A stretch of DNA of 5,717 nt from Gemmatimonadaceae bacterium (GTDB lineage Bacteria; Gemmatimonadota; Gemmatimonadetes; Gemmatimonadales; Gemmatimonadaceae): positions 1-5,717 of the forward strand of contig JADGQU010000181.1 of NCBI GenBank assembly GCA_017881545.1. Direction: 5' to 3'. The notes under the pieces are model-generated. The model ran no database searches. It saw only the letters and a program-made list of their open reading frames with translations, and was not told the origin of the DNA. How positions within the stretch are numbered: the stretch's first letter is position 1; each line of letters begins with the position of its first letter. Positions 5,501 through 5,717 of this stretch are shown piece after piece. The position numbers and the translations under genes were made by a program.

Positions 5501-5717
5501 GACGGCGCAAAGTTGTGCGCGAGAGCAGTCGCTGCATTCCAAACCTTACCTTCTCGCGATGGTTGGGACAGCGTGCGTGAGAAGCTGCTCGCGCGCCCCG
5601 CCGTGAAATCATCGATGGAGTTGAAGGCGAAGCTGCCGAGTCCGTTCGAGATTCCCTGTTCCTGAAGACCATCGAGCCGTCCCCACAGCAGTCCCTTGAA
5701 TCGATGCGTTCTGCCGT
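2569..5717 (-). CDS. TonB-dependent/Oar-like outer-membrane barrel fused to a C-terminal Kelch propeller, 5' end beyond window
   Basis: One uninterrupted frame runs from the right edge to a TGA at 2569-2571, with 1048 codons visible (residue 1 at 5713-5715). The ATG at 5308-5310 is internal; codons upstream of it continue the barrel without a stop. Residues 1 to about 585 (5715-3961) are alternating beta-strand sequence of an outer-membrane barrel. They include GLPFTPLVRGDVNGDG (412-427) followed by DRAFIPNP, and end with FRNPFRIVIDFSFELSTDF, as in Oar-like, carboxypeptidase-regulatory-domain TonB receptors. Residues 606-737 (3900-3505) are helical, with LSKAQ (635-639) and VTPSQ (702-706), similar to LTxxQ motifs. 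Residues 757-1048 (3447-2572) form six Kelch repeats. Each has a GG pair (783, 830, 879, 926, 972, 1021), and tryptophans recur every 46-50 residues (757, 803, 853, 900, 947, 995). The signal peptide, plug and any TonB box would lie outside the window. Substrate is unknown. Confidence 0.88.
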   Translation of the reverse strand, partial: GRTHRFKGLLWGRLDGLQEQGISNGLGSFAFNSIDDFTAGRASSFSRTLSQPSREGKVWNAATALAHNFAPSRYFSLLYGARLEADGFGDKPPRNTALEQALGIRTGVAPSRVHLSPRVGFTFTYNHDKENGSGTMQNETGRFYRTMSGTLRGGVGEFRDLLHPGVLADASSSTGLPGGTSFLNCIGAAVPTPDWSLFASNPGAIPTQCVDGSGVLADRAPAVTLIDPSYDVPRSWRASLDWNTSMSGWLLTVGTLGSYDLSQPGVVDANFSGVRKLTLASEANRPVFVSEASIDPASGAVSAVESRRSDQYGRVGSRVSDLRGYGGQLNVALSPDVFKFRGGASFYGSISYTLQATKRQYRGFDGAAFGDPRLLEWAAGPNDAHHIFVLSGAFSTGKTGTVTLFARAQSGLPFTPLVRGDVNGDGLGGDRAFIPNPATETDATLAGELRTLLASGSPTARGCLVANLGRMAPRNGCRGPWTESFNIQWSPPTPRRWGYRVTPSVYLQNVLAGLDQAFHGNSLRGWGSPAAADPVLLIPRGFDATNKRFNYDVNSRFADTRPARTLFRNPFRIVIDFSFELSTDFELQRLRRAVEPVRGTTGWQRRSADSLAAFYLSRTSSIHKMLIEQSDSLFLSKAQVAALESADSVFSARVSELYVPLGQFLAAGQGGAGKAELDSANATQKKYWKVFWEQPEIAGVIVTPSQRELMPMFKTMLGIPMKDREHSRWSFGHPVKFARKLPQDSSARTPGAAAESWDSAPAMLHARSAHAIVSTGDAIYAIGGTGAGGAPVLEVERFDGNHWREETTLPGEGLNAPAAVAIGQRIYVIGGFKTVTNVPTSDVLIYDIGTRTWSIAAPLPAPRGGHAAAVLGGKIHVIGGGNSQSTLADHSEYDPAANTWVERAPLPRSEGSPAAVAFKEKLYAIGGRSGGSDFGNVYIYDPATDRWGEGPALEPRGTAGAALYCGTIYVFGGESQAKNTVLSDVLRLDLTGTAWRSAQPMPSARNYARAAALGNSVYLIGGNPVVAASHSAAGSPLVERFDADCRRP

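Overview
The window is GC-rich bacterial chromosomal DNA. It holds the front of an F0F1 ATP synthase operon and a set of envelope-protein genes. The best lineage guess is Gemmatimonadota or a neighbouring phylum such as Acidobacteriota. This rests on recalled resemblance: an Oar-like outer-membrane barrel with a DxNGDG...DRAF motif, a secreted BsuPI-domain protein, and an atpZ-atpI-atpB gene order. No rRNA or marker tree is available in the window to confirm it.

Left part (1-1184, minus strand): the genes run leftwards as atpZ (915-1184), atpI (544-918) and atpB (1-554, cut by the window edge). Each junction overlaps (4 nt and 11 nt), so this is a translationally coupled operon. AtpZ and AtpI are the small accessory membrane proteins that precede the structural subunits. 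AtpB is subunit a, which forms the proton half-channels; it has no stop-bounded frame inside the window and is easily missed.

Divergent control region (1185-1408): it drives the atp genes leftwards and a BsuPI-domain gene rightwards. A good sigma70-type promoter is seen for the rightward gene, and weaker candidates overlap it for the leftward operon. The presumed atp leader contains a perfect 10-bp inverted repeat with a 4-nt loop. A second, smaller hairpin is built around the same 9-nt core, 45 bp away.

Middle (1409-2556, plus strand): a secreted BsuPI-domain protein is closed by a textbook intrinsic terminator. An intergenic stretch of about 200 bp follows, then a 140-residue cysteine-rich multi-pass membrane protein of unknown function.

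Right part (2569-5717, minus strand): one continuous reading frame runs off the right edge, with 1048 codons visible. It encodes the C-terminal part of a TonB-dependent/Oar-like outer-membrane barrel, then a charged helical segment with two LTxxQ-like motifs, then a complete-looking six-blade Kelch beta-propeller. It converges on the membrane-protein gene, with only 12 nt between the two stop codons. The barrel-Kelch fusion is the most unusual item in the window. I see no mobile elements, CRISPR arrays, tRNA or rRNA.
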